This document shows positions 44,232 through 54,257 of a stretch of 64,000 nt of DNA, piece by piece. The notes beneath the pieces are model-generated. The model did no database searches. It was not told the DNA's origin and worked only from the letters and a program-made list of their open reading frames with translations. The position numbers were made by a program, and so were the translations under genes. Each line of letters starts with the position of its first letter. Within the stretch, counting starts at the first letter, position 1. This stretch comes from Leptospira sp. (lineage in GTDB: Bacteria > Spirochaetota > Leptospiria > Leptospirales > Leptospiraceae), in the NCBI GenBank assembly GCA_027533185.1, contig JAPZTS010000001.1, positions 1 to 64,000 of the forward strand, given 5' to 3'.

Positions 44232-45146
44232 TTAACCTACAGATACGGCTTCTACCTTACTCATTTTTTTGGAAGCTCTCTCCTTTCTCTTTTCAGCGTC
44301 CCGACGAAGACCTTCATCTAACACTTTCTGAGGTGGTTTTTTTAAATCCCAAACGATTCCAAAAAAACTTAAGAACTTTAAAATATAGTAGGACATATCT
44401 ACTTCATACCAATAAAAACCTTGGTTGGCCGAAGAGCAGTAGTAATGATGGTTGTTGTGCCAGCCTTCACCCATAGTTAGAAGTGCTAACCAAAAATTGT
44501 TTTTGCTTGTGTCACGAGAATCGTATCGAACAGAACCATAAACATGAGACAAAGAGTTTATTGTCCATGTAGCATGACCTAAAATAAAGGTGGCCACAGC
44601 ATATCCGTAAACGAGCCAAGCCCAACCGCCGATGAGATATAAAACTACCGCATAACTCAACGGTGCAATCCAGTGAAAGCGGTCTATAAATCTTAGTTCT
44701 GGGTATTTGTAAAAATCAGGAATGAGTTTTGCTTCGTAGTCATTGTACTCGTTTCTCAAAAACCACAACATATGGGAATACCAAAAACCCTTTTTGGACG
44801 GGGAGTGGATATCCTTATCGGTATCTGAATACTTATGGTGGTTTCTATGGTGAGCTGCCCACCAGAGAACTCCCTTTTGCATAGCCATGGAACCGATCCA
44901 AGCCAAAACAAATTGGAAAACACGCGATGTTTTGTAGGATGCATGCGAAAAATATCTATGGTATGCGGCAGTAATTCCAAACATACGAAGGAAATAAGAA
45001 CCTACAGCGACCCAAAACAATTCCCAAGTAAAAGGCACGGTCAATACTGTGAGAACCGTCGCCTGAACGAGAAAAAACAAAATTAAAAATAAACGAGGCG
45101 CCTCTTGTTTTACAATAGGGCCGACTGTATCTTGTGAGGAAATCAT
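44232..45146 (-). CDS. fatty acid desaturase (acyl-CoA delta-9 type)
   Basis: The 304-residue membrane protein has the three histidine boxes of stearoyl-CoA-type desaturases: HRYFSH near residue 62, HHRNHH near 100 and HNNHH near 234, plus four hydrophobic segments. These boxes bind the di-iron centre that inserts a double bond into a fatty acyl chain. Product position is inferred from the family. It could adjust membrane fluidity. The gene is alone on the minus strand. Confidence 0.92.
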   Translation of the reverse strand: MISSQDTVGPIVKQEAPRLFLILFFLVQATVLTVLTVPFTWELFWVAVGSYFLRMFGITAAYHRYFSHASYKTSRVFQFVLAWIGSMAMQKGVLWWAAHHRNHHKYSDTDKDIHSPSKKGFWYSHMLWFLRNEYNDYEAKLIPDFYKYPELRFIDRFHWIAPLSYAVVLYLIGGWAWLVYGYAVATFILGHATWTINSLSHVYGSVRYDSRDTSKNNFWLALLTMGEGWHNNHHYYCSSANQGFYWYEVDMSYYILKFLSFFGIVWDLKKPPQKVLDEGLRRDAEKRKERASKKMSKVEAVSVG

Positions 45147-45248
45147 ACTTTAAACCTATAAAGTAAGTGCCCAGTTCGAGCGGTTGGTTGCAAAAAAATT
45201 CATTCTACTTGATTCCCGATTTGCCTGAGAGAGCCTGGTATTTAACCC

Positions 45249-46463
45249 ATGTCATCGAAAATCGTCGTCCAAAAATACGGTGGAACCTCTGTTGGGGACA
45301 CTACGAAAATCCAAAATGTGGCAAAACGAATCAAACGTTACCACGACGAAGGCCATAAAGTTGCCGTTGTTGTTTCTGCAATGGGACATACTACGGACGA
45401 GTTGGTGGACCTAGCCGACCAGATCTCAAAAAATCCCCCGAAAAGGGAAATGGATATGCTCCTATCTACGGGGGAACAGGTGTCCATTGCACTTCTTGCA
45501 ATTGCCCTAAACGAGATTGGGGTACCTGCTCAGTCTTTTACGGGAGGACAGATTAAGATCCTTACAGATGGAAATTTTTCAAATGCTAAAATTGAAATGA
45601 TCGATCGCACTCGAATCGATGAGGCCTTCAGCAAAGGTAAGGTTGTCATTGTTGCGGGATTCCAAGGGATTGATAAGGATGAAAATATAGTTACACTTGG
45701 ACGAGGAGGAAGTGATACTTCTGCAGTTGCAATTGCAGCTTCTCTTGGTGCAGATGAATGCGAAATCTACACAGACGTTGACGGTGTTTATACTGCAGAT
45801 CCAAGAAAAATTCCAAATGCAAAGATGCACAAACAAATCACCTACGAAGAAATGTTAGAACTGGCAAGTCTTGGTGCGGGGGTGTTACACTCTCGAAGTG
45901 TTGAGTTGGGTATGAATTATAATGTGGTAATACACGTACGTTCCAGTTTTCACGATCGACCTGGAACACTTGTTATGAGTGAGGATAAAATTATGGAAAA
46001 AATGAAAGTGAGTGGAGTTACCGCAAAAGGTGACCAAGCACGCGTTACTATTGCAGATGTAAAAGACAAACCAGGAATTGCGGCCGATCTTTTTAAAAAA
46101 TTATCAGACAAAGATGTAATCGTCGATGTTATCGTTCAATCATCCCCAAGAAATGGTGAAAACACTATTTCGTTTACCATTGCAAAAAAAGATATTGCTG
46201 CTGCCAAACCAATCATTGAAGCGTATGCCAAAGAGCATGGGAATGCAAAGGCTGAAATTGATGAAGATATCTCGATCGTGTCGGCGGTAGGTGTGGGTAT
46301 GAAATCCCATGTAGGCGTGGCGGCAACTATGTTCCAATCCCTAGCAGAAAAGAATATCAATATAGAGATGATTTCAACGTCTGAAATTAAAATATCCTGC
46401 GTAATCAAACAAAACCAAGCGGAAGAGGCAGTAAAAGCTTTACATTCTGCGTTTATCGGTTAA
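45249..46463 (+). CDS. lysC: aspartate kinase
   Basis: Aspartate kinase phosphorylates aspartate for lysine, threonine and methionine synthesis. The 404-residue protein has the [10 protein letters not shown] start, [15 protein letters not shown] near residue 155, the [15 protein letters not shown] motif and two C-terminal ACT domains ([16 protein letters not shown] and [11 protein letters not shown]) that normally mediate feedback. Length fits monofunctional enzymes. The region 45147-45248 upstream holds no riboswitch I can see. A peptidylprolyl isomerase gene follows after 12 bases. Confidence 0.96.
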   Translation: MSSKIVVQKYGGTSVGDTTKIQNVAKRIKRYHDEGHKVAVVVSAMGHTTDELVDLADQISKNPPKREMDMLLSTGEQVSIALLAIALNEIGVPAQSFTGGQIKILTDGNFSNAKIEMIDRTRIDEAFSKGKVVIVAGFQGIDKDENIVTLGRGGSDTSAVAIAASLGADECEIYTDVDGVYTADPRKIPNAKMHKQITYEEMLELASLGAGVLHSRSVELGMNYNVVIHVRSSFHDRPGTLVMSEDKIMEKMKVSGVTAKGDQARVTIADVKDKPGIAADLFKKLSDKDVIVDVIVQSSPRNGENTISFTIAKKDIAAAKPIIEAYAKEHGNAKAEIDEDISIVSAVGVGMKSHVGVAATMFQSLAEKNINIEMISTSEIKISCVIKQNQAEEAVKALHSAFIG

Positions 46464-46475
46464 AAAGAAATCGCT

Positions 46476-47501
46476 GTGACCGTGCAAAAAATAAAGCGAC
46501 TACACATTGTATTACTTTTTGTTTTTGCACCTGTCTCACTCGTTGGTGCGTACGAATCACTAAACTCAGTCCTTGCTATCGTTGGGCCAATTTCGATATC
46601 CAGTCTTCAATACGAAAGAGGTGCTGAAAAATACAAAGCATTGTCTCGCTTTATTCCAGCCTCTCGTAAAAAGGGCTCCCTCCATTCACAAGTCTTAGAC
46701 TTTCTCATTGACCGAGCCGTTGTAGATATAGCTGCTGATGAGGAATCTGTTCAGGTAAATGAAAAAAGAATCGAAGCAGAAATCCAAAAGAGAATGGATG
46801 CGCAAGGAATAACGGATATCGAAGTTTTTAAACGAACCATTCCACAACAATTTGGCCTGCCATATGAGGTTTGGTTAGAAGATCTTCCGTATCAAATTAA
46901 AAAATCCCAACTCCTTCAAATTAGAATATCTCCTCCTCTTCCGTCAGAACAAGAAATACAAAACTGGTACGCCCGCAACAAAGCAAAAGTTGGATCTGAA
47001 TTCAAATTTCGTGAAATCATTTTTTCACCCGCCAACAATTCTATTGATGAAGAGTCCCGAATTTTTGCTGAATTAAATGAAATACGTGCCAAATCGATGA
47101 AAGATCCATCTTTCTTTCGTTTGGTGGCATCTGGACCGAGAAATGAATCTCGATACAAAGCAAGCGGAGGACTTGTCAATTGGATTCCTACTTTTGAATT
47201 GTACAAAAGTCAACCAACGACTGCTTCTGTTCTGTCTCAGGTTGCTGTAGGGAAAGTCTCTGAAGTTTTCCGCGATGATAGAAAGAGATATTGTATTATT
47301 TTTGTAGAGGGTTCTAGACCTACCCCACTTGATGCTGTTAAACGAGGAATTCAAGGATTACTATACCGTGAAAAAGAACAAGGCTCATTTGATGATTGGG
47401 TAGCTTCCACCCGAAAAAATACAGCTATAACAATCTTCGATCCGATTTATGCCAAAGAGCATAATATCTCTAATCCTCTCGAAAAATACGAAATGGACTA
47501 G
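46476..47501 (+). CDS. SurA-like peptidylprolyl isomerase
   Basis: The 341-residue product has a signal sequence, a SurA-type N-terminal chaperone helix bundle (LHSQVLDFLIDRAVVDIAADEESV), and a parvulin-like domain from about residue 175 (FKFREIIFSP, then GGLVNWIPTFELY). Such proteins fold outer membrane proteins in the periplasm. The start is GTG at 46476 or 46482. The next gene begins 1 base after its stop. Confidence 0.83.
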   Translation: MTVQKIKRLHIVLLFVFAPVSLVGAYESLNSVLAIVGPISISSLQYERGAEKYKALSRFIPASRKKGSLHSQVLDFLIDRAVVDIAADEESVQVNEKRIEAEIQKRMDAQGITDIEVFKRTIPQQFGLPYEVWLEDLPYQIKKSQLLQIRISPPLPSEQEIQNWYARNKAKVGSEFKFREIIFSPANNSIDEESRIFAELNEIRAKSMKDPSFFRLVASGPRNESRYKASGGLVNWIPTFELYKSQPTTASVLSQVAVGKVSEVFRDDRKRYCIIFVEGSRPTPLDAVKRGIQGLLYREKEQGSFDDWVASTRKNTAITIFDPIYAKEHNISNPLEKYEMD

Positions 47502-47502
47502 T

Positions 47503-49047
47503 ATGGATAGAAAAGACTACAAACCAAGTTGCGCAGCTGTATATTTAAATTCTAATGATTTAAAGTACTTAAGCGAAAATTTCAATCGAAATTTATGGCT
47601 TGAATTTTTTAATCGAATCGAAAAATTAATTCCTAATCTTCCCGTCTATATTAATATCAACTCACATCTAATTTCCCATTGTGAAGATCTATCTTTAAAG
47701 AATGTTAAATGGATCAATAATGAGTTATCGGAACTTGAATTCTTACAAATCGTAGGAGAATCTCTTCCAAAGTCGAAATTCAATGATCCTGACTGGGATG
47801 AGGTATGTTTTTGGTATTTCACAGGGATTTCTCCTATCTTAAATATTCGCTTAACAGAAAAAAGTTGGAATCGTCACAAACAATTTTTTAGCCAGTACTC
47901 ATATAGCGAAAATCTTCCTTCAGGCCTTATTCCGACAACCATCTCTAGAGAATTTTTATCTTCTTTACCTCAAAAATTAAATACGGATGTACACTCTTTC
48001 TTTTTAAAGAATATCAATTTATACGACGTAGATATCTTTTTCCAGGCACCCGACCTTAGGCAAATGCGATTGGATTTTAGAGTTAACAGCGAAAGATCAG
48101 AAATTCTTGTTAACGGAATACTTCAAAAAAATCCTGAAATCGAATATGAAGAGATCTCCGAATTTTTAAAGCAGAACCCAGATTTGCTCAGACCTTCGCC
48201 AAGTTACATAGAGTGGGAAGTATACCATGGGTGTGAACTCAAATGTACATTTTGTCCACGCGAATTTTCGGATCTAAAAAATGATGGAAAATTTATTCAC
48301 GTTACGCATTTCAAAGAAACCCTAGCAAAGATGAATGCACACTGGAAGAGTCCCACTACAATCTGCTTTGGTGGGAATGGAGAACCATTACTTCACCCAG
48401 AGTTTGTTTCACTCGTAGAAAATAGTTTGCAATTCAATAAGATCAAAGAAATCATCATAGAAACTGCCCTTTATACAAATTTTGAAGCATTTCAGCAGTA
48501 TCTTTTGAGTCTTTCTGAAGATGAAAAAAGCAGAATTTCAATTATAGTAAATCTAACAACTCTGAATGAATCCACATATAAAAATCTCTATGGAACCAAT
48601 CATTTGGAAACCATAAAGGATCGAATTTTAAAATTAAAGGAGACTCTTCCCTTAAAATCCTTAAACGTTCAAATGATTAAGATGGTGGATGTTGAGTCAG
48701 AGATCGATCCATATTTTACTTATTTCGAAAAACAGGGTATAAACGTAATTTTGCAAAAGTATAATAGTTTTGCAGGAAAACTACCAGAAAAGAGGGTGAG
48801 TGACCTAACGCCGATTCATCGAGACTTTTGTTGGCATTTAACAAGAGATCTATATATTAAAGTTGATGGTTCTGTTTCTATTTGTAAACAAGAACAAAAC
48901 TATATCCTTGGAAATATATATTCCGAGGATATTCTCAAGATTTGGCAAAATGGACTTATTCATTTCCAAAACTCATTCATCGGAAAACATGAATTGATTC
49001 CTGCACCGTGTCTAAATTGTGATGAATGGTATACATTCAACGCCTAA
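47503..49047 (+). CDS. spiro-SPASM radical SAM protein
   Basis: The true start is probably the ATG at 47503, one base after the SurA-like stop, giving 514 residues. Residues 1-230 look like a degraded nucleotidyltransferase. A radical SAM core follows with the CxxxCxxC motif (HGCELKCTFCPRE), which binds a 4Fe-4S cluster to split SAM. The C-terminus is a SPASM-type region with CWHL, SICKQE and PCLNCDEW cysteines for extra clusters. The family is spirochaete-specific and its substrate is unknown; SPASM proteins usually modify peptides or proteins. It overlaps the next gene by 26 bases. Confidence 0.87.
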   Translation: MDRKDYKPSCAAVYLNSNDLKYLSENFNRNLWLEFFNRIEKLIPNLPVYININSHLISHCEDLSLKNVKWINNELSELEFLQIVGESLPKSKFNDPDWDEVCFWYFTGISPILNIRLTEKSWNRHKQFFSQYSYSENLPSGLIPTTISREFLSSLPQKLNTDVHSFFLKNINLYDVDIFFQAPDLRQMRLDFRVNSERSEILVNGILQKNPEIEYEEISEFLKQNPDLLRPSPSYIEWEVYHGCELKCTFCPREFSDLKNDGKFIHVTHFKETLAKMNAHWKSPTTICFGGNGEPLLHPEFVSLVENSLQFNKIKEIIIETALYTNFEAFQQYLLSLSEDEKSRISIIVNLTTLNESTYKNLYGTNHLETIKDRILKLKETLPLKSLNVQMIKMVDVESEIDPYFTYFEKQGINVILQKYNSFAGKLPEKRVSDLTPIHRDFCWHLTRDLYIKVDGSVSICKQEQNYILGNIYSEDILKIWQNGLIHFQNSFIGKHELIPAPCLNCDEWYTFNA

Positions 49048-50710
49048 ACCATATTTGCTGATCCAAGCTAGACTCGGGAGCACTCGTTTGAAAGGGAAGG
49101 TCTTAGAATCCCTTTCACCAGAACAAGATCCAGATCTAACGATTTTGGAACATTTGCATAAACGGCTACTCTTTCTCTTCCCAAACGAACAAATCATCTT
49201 TCTAATTCCAACTACTGATAGCGAACTCGCAAACTATCTGAAGTCAAAATCTATAAACTACTTCTGTGGTTCAGAAATAAACGTAAGAGACAGATATATC
49301 CAGTGTGCCCAATATTATGGTATTAAAGATATATTTCGACTAACGGGAGATAATCCTTTCGTTGATTTACAATCCATTCAATTCCTTTGGGAAGCTTTGT
49401 TTTATTTGAAATCACGATATTATTCCTTAGCGATGACTGGTTTACCTTTAGGAATGGGAATCGAATGTTTTTCCTATGAGTCCCTTATATACAATTTAGA
49501 ATTTAATGAGCAAAGTAGACACACCGAACACGTAAGCTTACATATCAAAGAACATCCAGAGATTCATAATATCTATCGAATTAAGGCACCTCACCTTCTC
49601 CCCGAAGAGAGAAGTTTTTCACAGAAAATACGACTCACCATAGATGAACCCAAAGATCTAGAGTTGGCTAGGATTTTGTGGAAATATTTTAAAGATAAAA
49701 ACCAATTCTTTGGGGCCAAAGAAATCTACGAGCTTTACAAACTAGATCCTAAGCTATTTGAAATCAACAAATCGATTGAACAAGTTTCCTTCCCTTTGCC
49801 TGAGCCAAAACCTTCGGATACAAATTGCGAAATTATTTATGGTGATCCAATTGAATTTGGAACCGGCCATATGGAACGATCCCTTTCCTTATCCATATTT
49901 TTCCAAATGAATGAAATCGAGACTGAACTTGTAAATTCAAAATTATACAAAAACGAAAAGGCAAGTACGGAAAATACTCCTCCAAACAAAGACAATATAA
50001 AGCCGATGAGAATATTTGACGTTCGAGAGTGTTTTGGCGAAGAGGAAGATGTATTTTTTATTGATAACTTAATTCATCCACCTAACAAAGAAAACTCTTC
50101 CTTTTTTTTGCCTCATCCAACGGAAGATTATTCATCAAAAAAGAGTATTTCGTTTTTTACTTCACCAATTTTGCAAGGATTTGTTTCATCTCCGGAAACG
50201 AAAGAAGAGAAATGTCGATTATTGATTTATTTGGGAAATCTAAATGATAAGCAGACTAAACTTGTCGATGATTTTGTTTTGAATACACTTCAGTTCAATT
50301 TTAATTTTGATCTTATAACGCGAGTTGGCGGAACTACGGCCAAAGACTCTAGGATTCAATACCTGCCCAGGGTTCAAAAACTTCATTTTTATCATATGAT
50401 TCAGCAATCTAATTTTGTTTTGACATATTTCGGATTAACATTGTTTGAATCTATCTATCTTTCGAAAAAGACTTTTGTGGTGGGAATTTCGGAAACACAT
50501 GAGCGTTTAGGAGAATTTGTCTCTGAGTTATTTGAAATTCCGTATTTGGGTAAGTTAGCGCATTTGACTTTAGAGAATCCTTACACAAAGGAATTCTTAA
50601 AGAATCGACTAGAATCTTTTCACTCAAAACATAAATCAAAACGTCCAAACAAATATTTGACACTTGATGCACATCATAAAATTCTAAATTGGATACAAAA
50701 CAAAAAATGA
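49022..50710 (+). CDS. SpsF-like cytidylyltransferase fused to a PseG-like domain
   Basis: The 562-residue protein has two parts. Residues 5-235 are a SpsF/NeuA-like cytidylyltransferase (LLIQARLGSTRLKGKVL, RDRYIQCAQYYGI, RLTGDNPFVD). From about residue 270 the sequence resembles PseG, the UDP-sugar hydrolase of pseudaminic acid synthesis: GDPIEFGTGHMERSLSLSIF keeps the GxGHxxR motif, and TYFGLTLFESIYLSKKTFV matches its C-terminal nucleotide site. A role in a nonulosonic or related sugar pathway is inference. I prefer the ATG at 49022. Confidence 0.8.
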   Translation: MNGIHSTPKPYLLIQARLGSTRLKGKVLESLSPEQDPDLTILEHLHKRLLFLFPNEQIIFLIPTTDSELANYLKSKSINYFCGSEINVRDRYIQCAQYYGIKDIFRLTGDNPFVDLQSIQFLWEALFYLKSRYYSLAMTGLPLGMGIECFSYESLIYNLEFNEQSRHTEHVSLHIKEHPEIHNIYRIKAPHLLPEERSFSQKIRLTIDEPKDLELARILWKYFKDKNQFFGAKEIYELYKLDPKLFEINKSIEQVSFPLPEPKPSDTNCEIIYGDPIEFGTGHMERSLSLSIFFQMNEIETELVNSKLYKNEKASTENTPPNKDNIKPMRIFDVRECFGEEEDVFFIDNLIHPPNKENSSFFLPHPTEDYSSKKSISFFTSPILQGFVSSPETKEEKCRLLIYLGNLNDKQTKLVDDFVLNTLQFNFNFDLITRVGGTTAKDSRIQYLPRVQKLHFYHMIQQSNFVLTYFGLTLFESIYLSKKTFVVGISETHERLGEFVSELFEIPYLGKLAHLTLENPYTKEFLKNRLESFHSKHKSKRPNKYLTLDAHHKILNWIQNKK

Positions 50711-51732
50711 AAAGAAAATTCTCAGTCGTTTTTTTTAAACACCTATTCATTGTCTTTCATCTTTTTGTTACAGGTATAAGCTCACAAACAATTCCTACAA
50801 ATGATGTAGAAGCAATAAATGCGAAATTAGATCTAGAAAAATCGAGCCGTGATATAATAAATGCCTTACGTTATGGAAAATTTTCCTTGGCCGACATTGA
50901 ATTTAAAAAAATTCAAAATCAGAAATATGAGATCTTTGCTGAATATGATTACTTAAATGGTAGTATCCTCTACACTCGCATGAATTGGCCAGAAGCAAAA
51001 GAGAGTCTTTTGCGCGCTTTAAAAAAAGAACCAAATCATGAATCAGCGAGTTTTCTTATCGGGATGATTTATGCGCAAGAAGATAATTGGAATGAAGCCA
51101 AAGAAAACTGGATAGAAACAAATCAAATATCTCCATACAATCCTTTTTACCATTACAATCTTGGGCTTGCATATTTTATTCTAAAAGATTTTAAAAACGC
51201 GATTCTATCTTTAAATCGATCACTTGAATACAAACCTAACTATTTTGAAGCAAGATTGATACTCGCAAAAACTTATTTAGAGTTAAACGAAATCGAAAAA
51301 GCCGAAATAGAATTAAATTTAATCTTAGAAGTAGATAAAAAGAACATAGCCGCTCAAAATTTATTTGGTCGGGTTGTTTATTTAAAAGAAAAGGACCCAA
51401 GAAAAGCACTCTCTTACTTAAAGAATGAAAGGATTTTAGGATGGCGTGAGAAAAAGATTTATGCCCGATGTTATTTCGAAATTAGGAAATGGAGAGAATC
51501 TGAGAATTTATTCAGAAGTATCGCATACTCACCGTTTGCAGATGAGTATGATCATAGTTTTTACCTAAATTTATTATTGAACCTTGGATACGACGAAAGA
51601 GCGAATGAGTTTTATCATTTTACTCAAAAACAAGCGAGAGGAGAAACAAAGATAGCGGAAGCCTATCGAATGTTACTCACTTCGCGGGAAGGTAAAGAAC
51701 TACTCTATCATTATTTCAAATTAAGATACTAA
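50707..51732 (+). CDS. TPR repeat protein
   Basis: The 341-residue protein has a signal-like start, then at least five tetratricopeptide repeats: YLNGSILYTRMNWPEAKESLL, PNHESASFLIGMIYAQEDNW and NPFYHYNLGLAYFILKDF are clear examples. TPR modules hold protein complexes together. The ATG at 50707 overlaps the previous stop as ATGA, so it belongs to the lysC-surA-spiro-SPASM operon. It may be a periplasmic scaffold for the products upstream, but this is inference. Confidence 0.85.
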   Translation: MKRKFSVVFFKHLFIVFHLFVTGISSQTIPTNDVEAINAKLDLEKSSRDIINALRYGKFSLADIEFKKIQNQKYEIFAEYDYLNGSILYTRMNWPEAKESLLRALKKEPNHESASFLIGMIYAQEDNWNEAKENWIETNQISPYNPFYHYNLGLAYFILKDFKNAILSLNRSLEYKPNYFEARLILAKTYLELNEIEKAEIELNLILEVDKKNIAAQNLFGRVVYLKEKDPRKALSYLKNERILGWREKKIYARCYFEIRKWRESENLFRSIAYSPFADEYDHSFYLNLLLNLGYDERANEFYHFTQKQARGETKIAEAYRMLLTSREGKELLYHYFKLRY

Positions 51733-51737
51733 TTTCT

Positions 51738-52412
51738 TTATTGAGAAACAACGGTATCCGATTTGGTTTGGGTGTATTTCCATTCAACAGCAACCCGGAT
51801 CAGTTTTTCGTTTTCGGTAATTGAGAGTTTTGTTTTGATTCGAGACCTAAGTGTTTCAATCGTTGAAGCGGCCAAACCCATACTCGCCGCAATCTCCTTC
51901 ACAGGCATTCCTTCTCCGATCATCAAAAACACTTCCAATTCCCGATTGCTAAGTTTATCAATCGGATCCTTCTCCTCTTTTTGTGAAGCACGATACAAGT
52001 GACCTAAAAGTCTAGTCGCTTGCGAGGAGCTGACAAAATAATCTCCACGAAGAACTGTATGAATGGCTTCGACAATCTGAGTTGTGGTGTCCTCTTTAAA
52101 TACATAACCCATAGCTCCGAGTTTAAAAGCACGATCAACAAAAGTGTCGTCCGTTAGCATACTTATGATAATGACGGCTATGTCTGGAAACGTAGTTCGT
52201 AACTTTTTTAAGAGCTGGAGTCCATTTTGGTTCTGTTTCAACTGAATATCGATAAGAACAAGTCCGGGCTGTAAGGACTCTATATCGCTGAATGCTTTTT
52301 CTATCGTATCTGCACTACCTATGCATTCCAAATCATCGGACTTAGAGATTAAATTTTGTAGCGCATCTACTACAAGAGGATGGTCGTCTACGATATAGAT
52401 TTGTTTCTTCAT
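51738..52412 (-). CDS. LuxR-family response regulator
   Basis: The 224-residue protein has a receiver domain with the acidic pair DD at 9-10, phospho-acceptor Asp55 (LVLIDIQ) and the conserved Lys (FKEDTT), then a LuxR/GerE helix-turn-helix (LSNRELEVFLMIGEGMPVKEIAASMG). It is an orphan: no histidine kinase lies next to it. Targets are unknown. It follows 22 bases downstream of pntB on the same strand, so it may be co-transcribed with the transhydrogenase genes. Confidence 0.92.
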   Translation of the reverse strand: MKKQIYIVDDHPLVVDALQNLISKSDDLECIGSADTIEKAFSDIESLQPGLVLIDIQLKQNQNGLQLLKKLRTTFPDIAVIIISMLTDDTFVDRAFKLGAMGYVFKEDTTTQIVEAIHTVLRGDYFVSSSQATRLLGHLYRASQKEEKDPIDKLSNRELEVFLMIGEGMPVKEIAASMGLAASTIETLRSRIKTKLSITENEKLIRVAVEWKYTQTKSDTVVSQ

Positions 52413-52434
52413 AACAGACCGAACTTATTTCGGA

Positions 52435-53832
52435 CTAGGAATCTTTTAAAGCATTAATCATTTCTTGCGTCGCTTTTTTTCCATCACCAAATAACATCAG
52501 GCAATTATCAGCGATAAAAAGTGGGTTGGGAACTCCAGCAAAACCCGGACTTAAGGAACGTTTGATAACCACCACTGTTTTTGCATTGCCAACATCCAAA
52601 ATTGGCATACCAGCAATTGGAGATTTTGGATCTGTTTTTGCCAATGGATTGGTAACATCATTTGCACCATTAACTATAACAACATCAACATTTTCGAATG
52701 TACTATTGATCTCGTCCATTTCCTTCAATCGATCATAAGGAATATCCGCTTCTGCCAAAAGAACATTCATATGACCTGGCATACGCCCCGCAACAGGGTG
52801 AATCGCAAATGTGACATCTACACCACGGGCAGTGAGGAGTTGGTAAAGATCACGTACAGTATGTTGGGCTTGAGCGACTGCCATGCCATAACCAGGTACT
52901 ATCACTACTGACCTTGCGACATCCAACAGCATGGCAACTTCTTCAGCACTAGTCGATTTGACTTTTCCGCTATAAAAATCTCCATCGTCTTGAGTTGTTG
53001 TGGCAACTGCTCCAAAGCCACCAAATAGAACGTTTGTTAAACTTCGGTTCATTGCCTTACACATGATTTGTGTTAAAATGATTCCAGAAGCACCAACCAA
53101 AGATCCTGCAATGATTAATACATTATTGTTTAGAACAAACCCCGTTGCCGATGCTGCAATCCCGGAATACGAGTTCAAAAGAGAAATTACTACAGGCATA
53201 TCTGCTCCACCAATCGGAACAACAAGAAGAATACCCAAGAACAAACTAACACCACTTAGAATCCAATATATGGATTCATCGGTTGGCACCATACAACCAT
53301 AGACAGCAAGTCCAATCGAAGCGAGCCCAACAATGATTTTTACAATTTGGTCACCCGGGTATCTAACAGCTTTTTCTGTAATAAAGCCTTGGAGTTTTCC
53401 AAAAGCAATAAAACTTCCACTGAAAGTAACGGCACCAACAATTGCTGAAAACACAATGGAGACGACTTCTTGGTAATTGACAATATTGAAGTATCGAGGA
53501 ATTGCTAATTGCAGGGCAGATCCAGCCACAAATACGGATGCAATTCCGCCAAATCCATTTAAAATTGCAACTAACTGAGGCATTGCGGTCATTTGGATTT
53601 TAAGGGCAAGCACCACTCCAATCAATGATCCTATCAGCACACCGACAAGGATCCAGTCATAAGTTAAAATTTCTTTATCAAATAGAGTGGCGACAATCGC
53701 AATGAGCATCCCCACAGCGCCCAACATATTTCCTCGAGTCGCAGTCTTTGGATGGGCAAGTTGTTTGAGTCCAACAATAAATAGAATGGATGCAATCAAA
53801 TAAGAAAGGTTTAGAACATTCGTGATATCCAT
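52435..53832 (-). CDS. pntB: NAD(P) transhydrogenase subunit beta
   Basis: PntB is the NADP-binding, membrane-integral subunit of the proton-translocating transhydrogenase that makes NADPH from NADH. The 465-residue protein has about nine N-terminal membrane helices and a C-terminal domain III with the NADP motif VPGYGMAVAQAQ, HPVAGRMPGHMNVLLAEA and GANDVTNPLAK. It overlaps the short membrane subunit gene by one base. The soluble NAD-binding alpha-1 subunit is not in this window. Confidence 0.94.
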   Translation of the reverse strand: MDITNVLNLSYLIASILFIVGLKQLAHPKTATRGNMLGAVGMLIAIVATLFDKEILTYDWILVGVLIGSLIGVVLALKIQMTAMPQLVAILNGFGGIASVFVAGSALQLAIPRYFNIVNYQEVVSIVFSAIVGAVTFSGSFIAFGKLQGFITEKAVRYPGDQIVKIIVGLASIGLAVYGCMVPTDESIYWILSGVSLFLGILLVVPIGGADMPVVISLLNSYSGIAASATGFVLNNNVLIIAGSLVGASGIILTQIMCKAMNRSLTNVLFGGFGAVATTTQDDGDFYSGKVKSTSAEEVAMLLDVARSVVIVPGYGMAVAQAQHTVRDLYQLLTARGVDVTFAIHPVAGRMPGHMNVLLAEADIPYDRLKEMDEINSTFENVDVVIVNGANDVTNPLAKTDPKSPIAGMPILDVGNAKTVVVIKRSLSPGFAGVPNPLFIADNCLMLFGDGKKATQEMINALKDS

Positions 53833-54122
53833 TATTTAGGTGTATCCTTTTTCTTAAACATTCCAAGCATTCGGTGAGTTACCACAAATCCCCCTACCAC
53901 ATTGATGGTAGCAAAGATAACCGATGCAAATCCTAAGATTTTTGTGATATTGTTGTTTTCGATCCCCGCTGCAAAAAGTGCACCAATGAGAGTGATACCG
54001 GAAATGGCATTCGAACCCGACATGAGTGGGGTGTGGAGGATGGGTGGGATTTTTGTGATGATTTCAAATCCCACGAAAATCGATAAAACGAAGATCGTGA
54101 CGGCAGTTACAAATATTTCCAT
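53832..54122 (-). CDS. pntA: NAD(P) transhydrogenase alpha-2 membrane subunit
   Basis: This 96-residue protein has the three-helix form of the alpha C-terminal membrane part: VTIFVLSIFVGFEIITKIPP, HTPLMSGSNAISGITLIGAL and VGGFVVTHRMLGMF. In split systems it pairs with a separate alpha-1 subunit. None is found upstream here; the upstream neighbour is queC after 135 bases. The alpha-1 gene must be elsewhere on the genome. The stop overlaps the pntB start by one base. Confidence 0.9.
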   Translation of the reverse strand: MEIFVTAVTIFVLSIFVGFEIITKIPPILHTPLMSGSNAISGITLIGALFAAGIENNNITKILGFASVIFATINVVGGFVVTHRMLGMFKKKDTPK

Positions 54123-54257
54123 AGTCTAGGTAGTAGTACCTTAGAAATTCAGGTTTTTGGAAACCAAATTTTAAATTGAATTGTCTGTATTTGACCAGAT
54201 GTCTCGGCAAGTTCCTTAACCCACCGCTTGGGCTGTTTCTAAGAAAGTTCTACCTAT

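Noticed and set aside
45147..45248. Lysine riboswitch upstream of lysC
   Set aside because: The gap is about 100 bases with none of the expected conserved elements.
49047..50710. Frameshift splitting one spiro-SPASM/cytidylyltransferase gene
   Set aside because: The first frame ends naturally after the SPASM cysteines and the second starts with a complete nucleotidyltransferase motif, so they are two overlapping genes.
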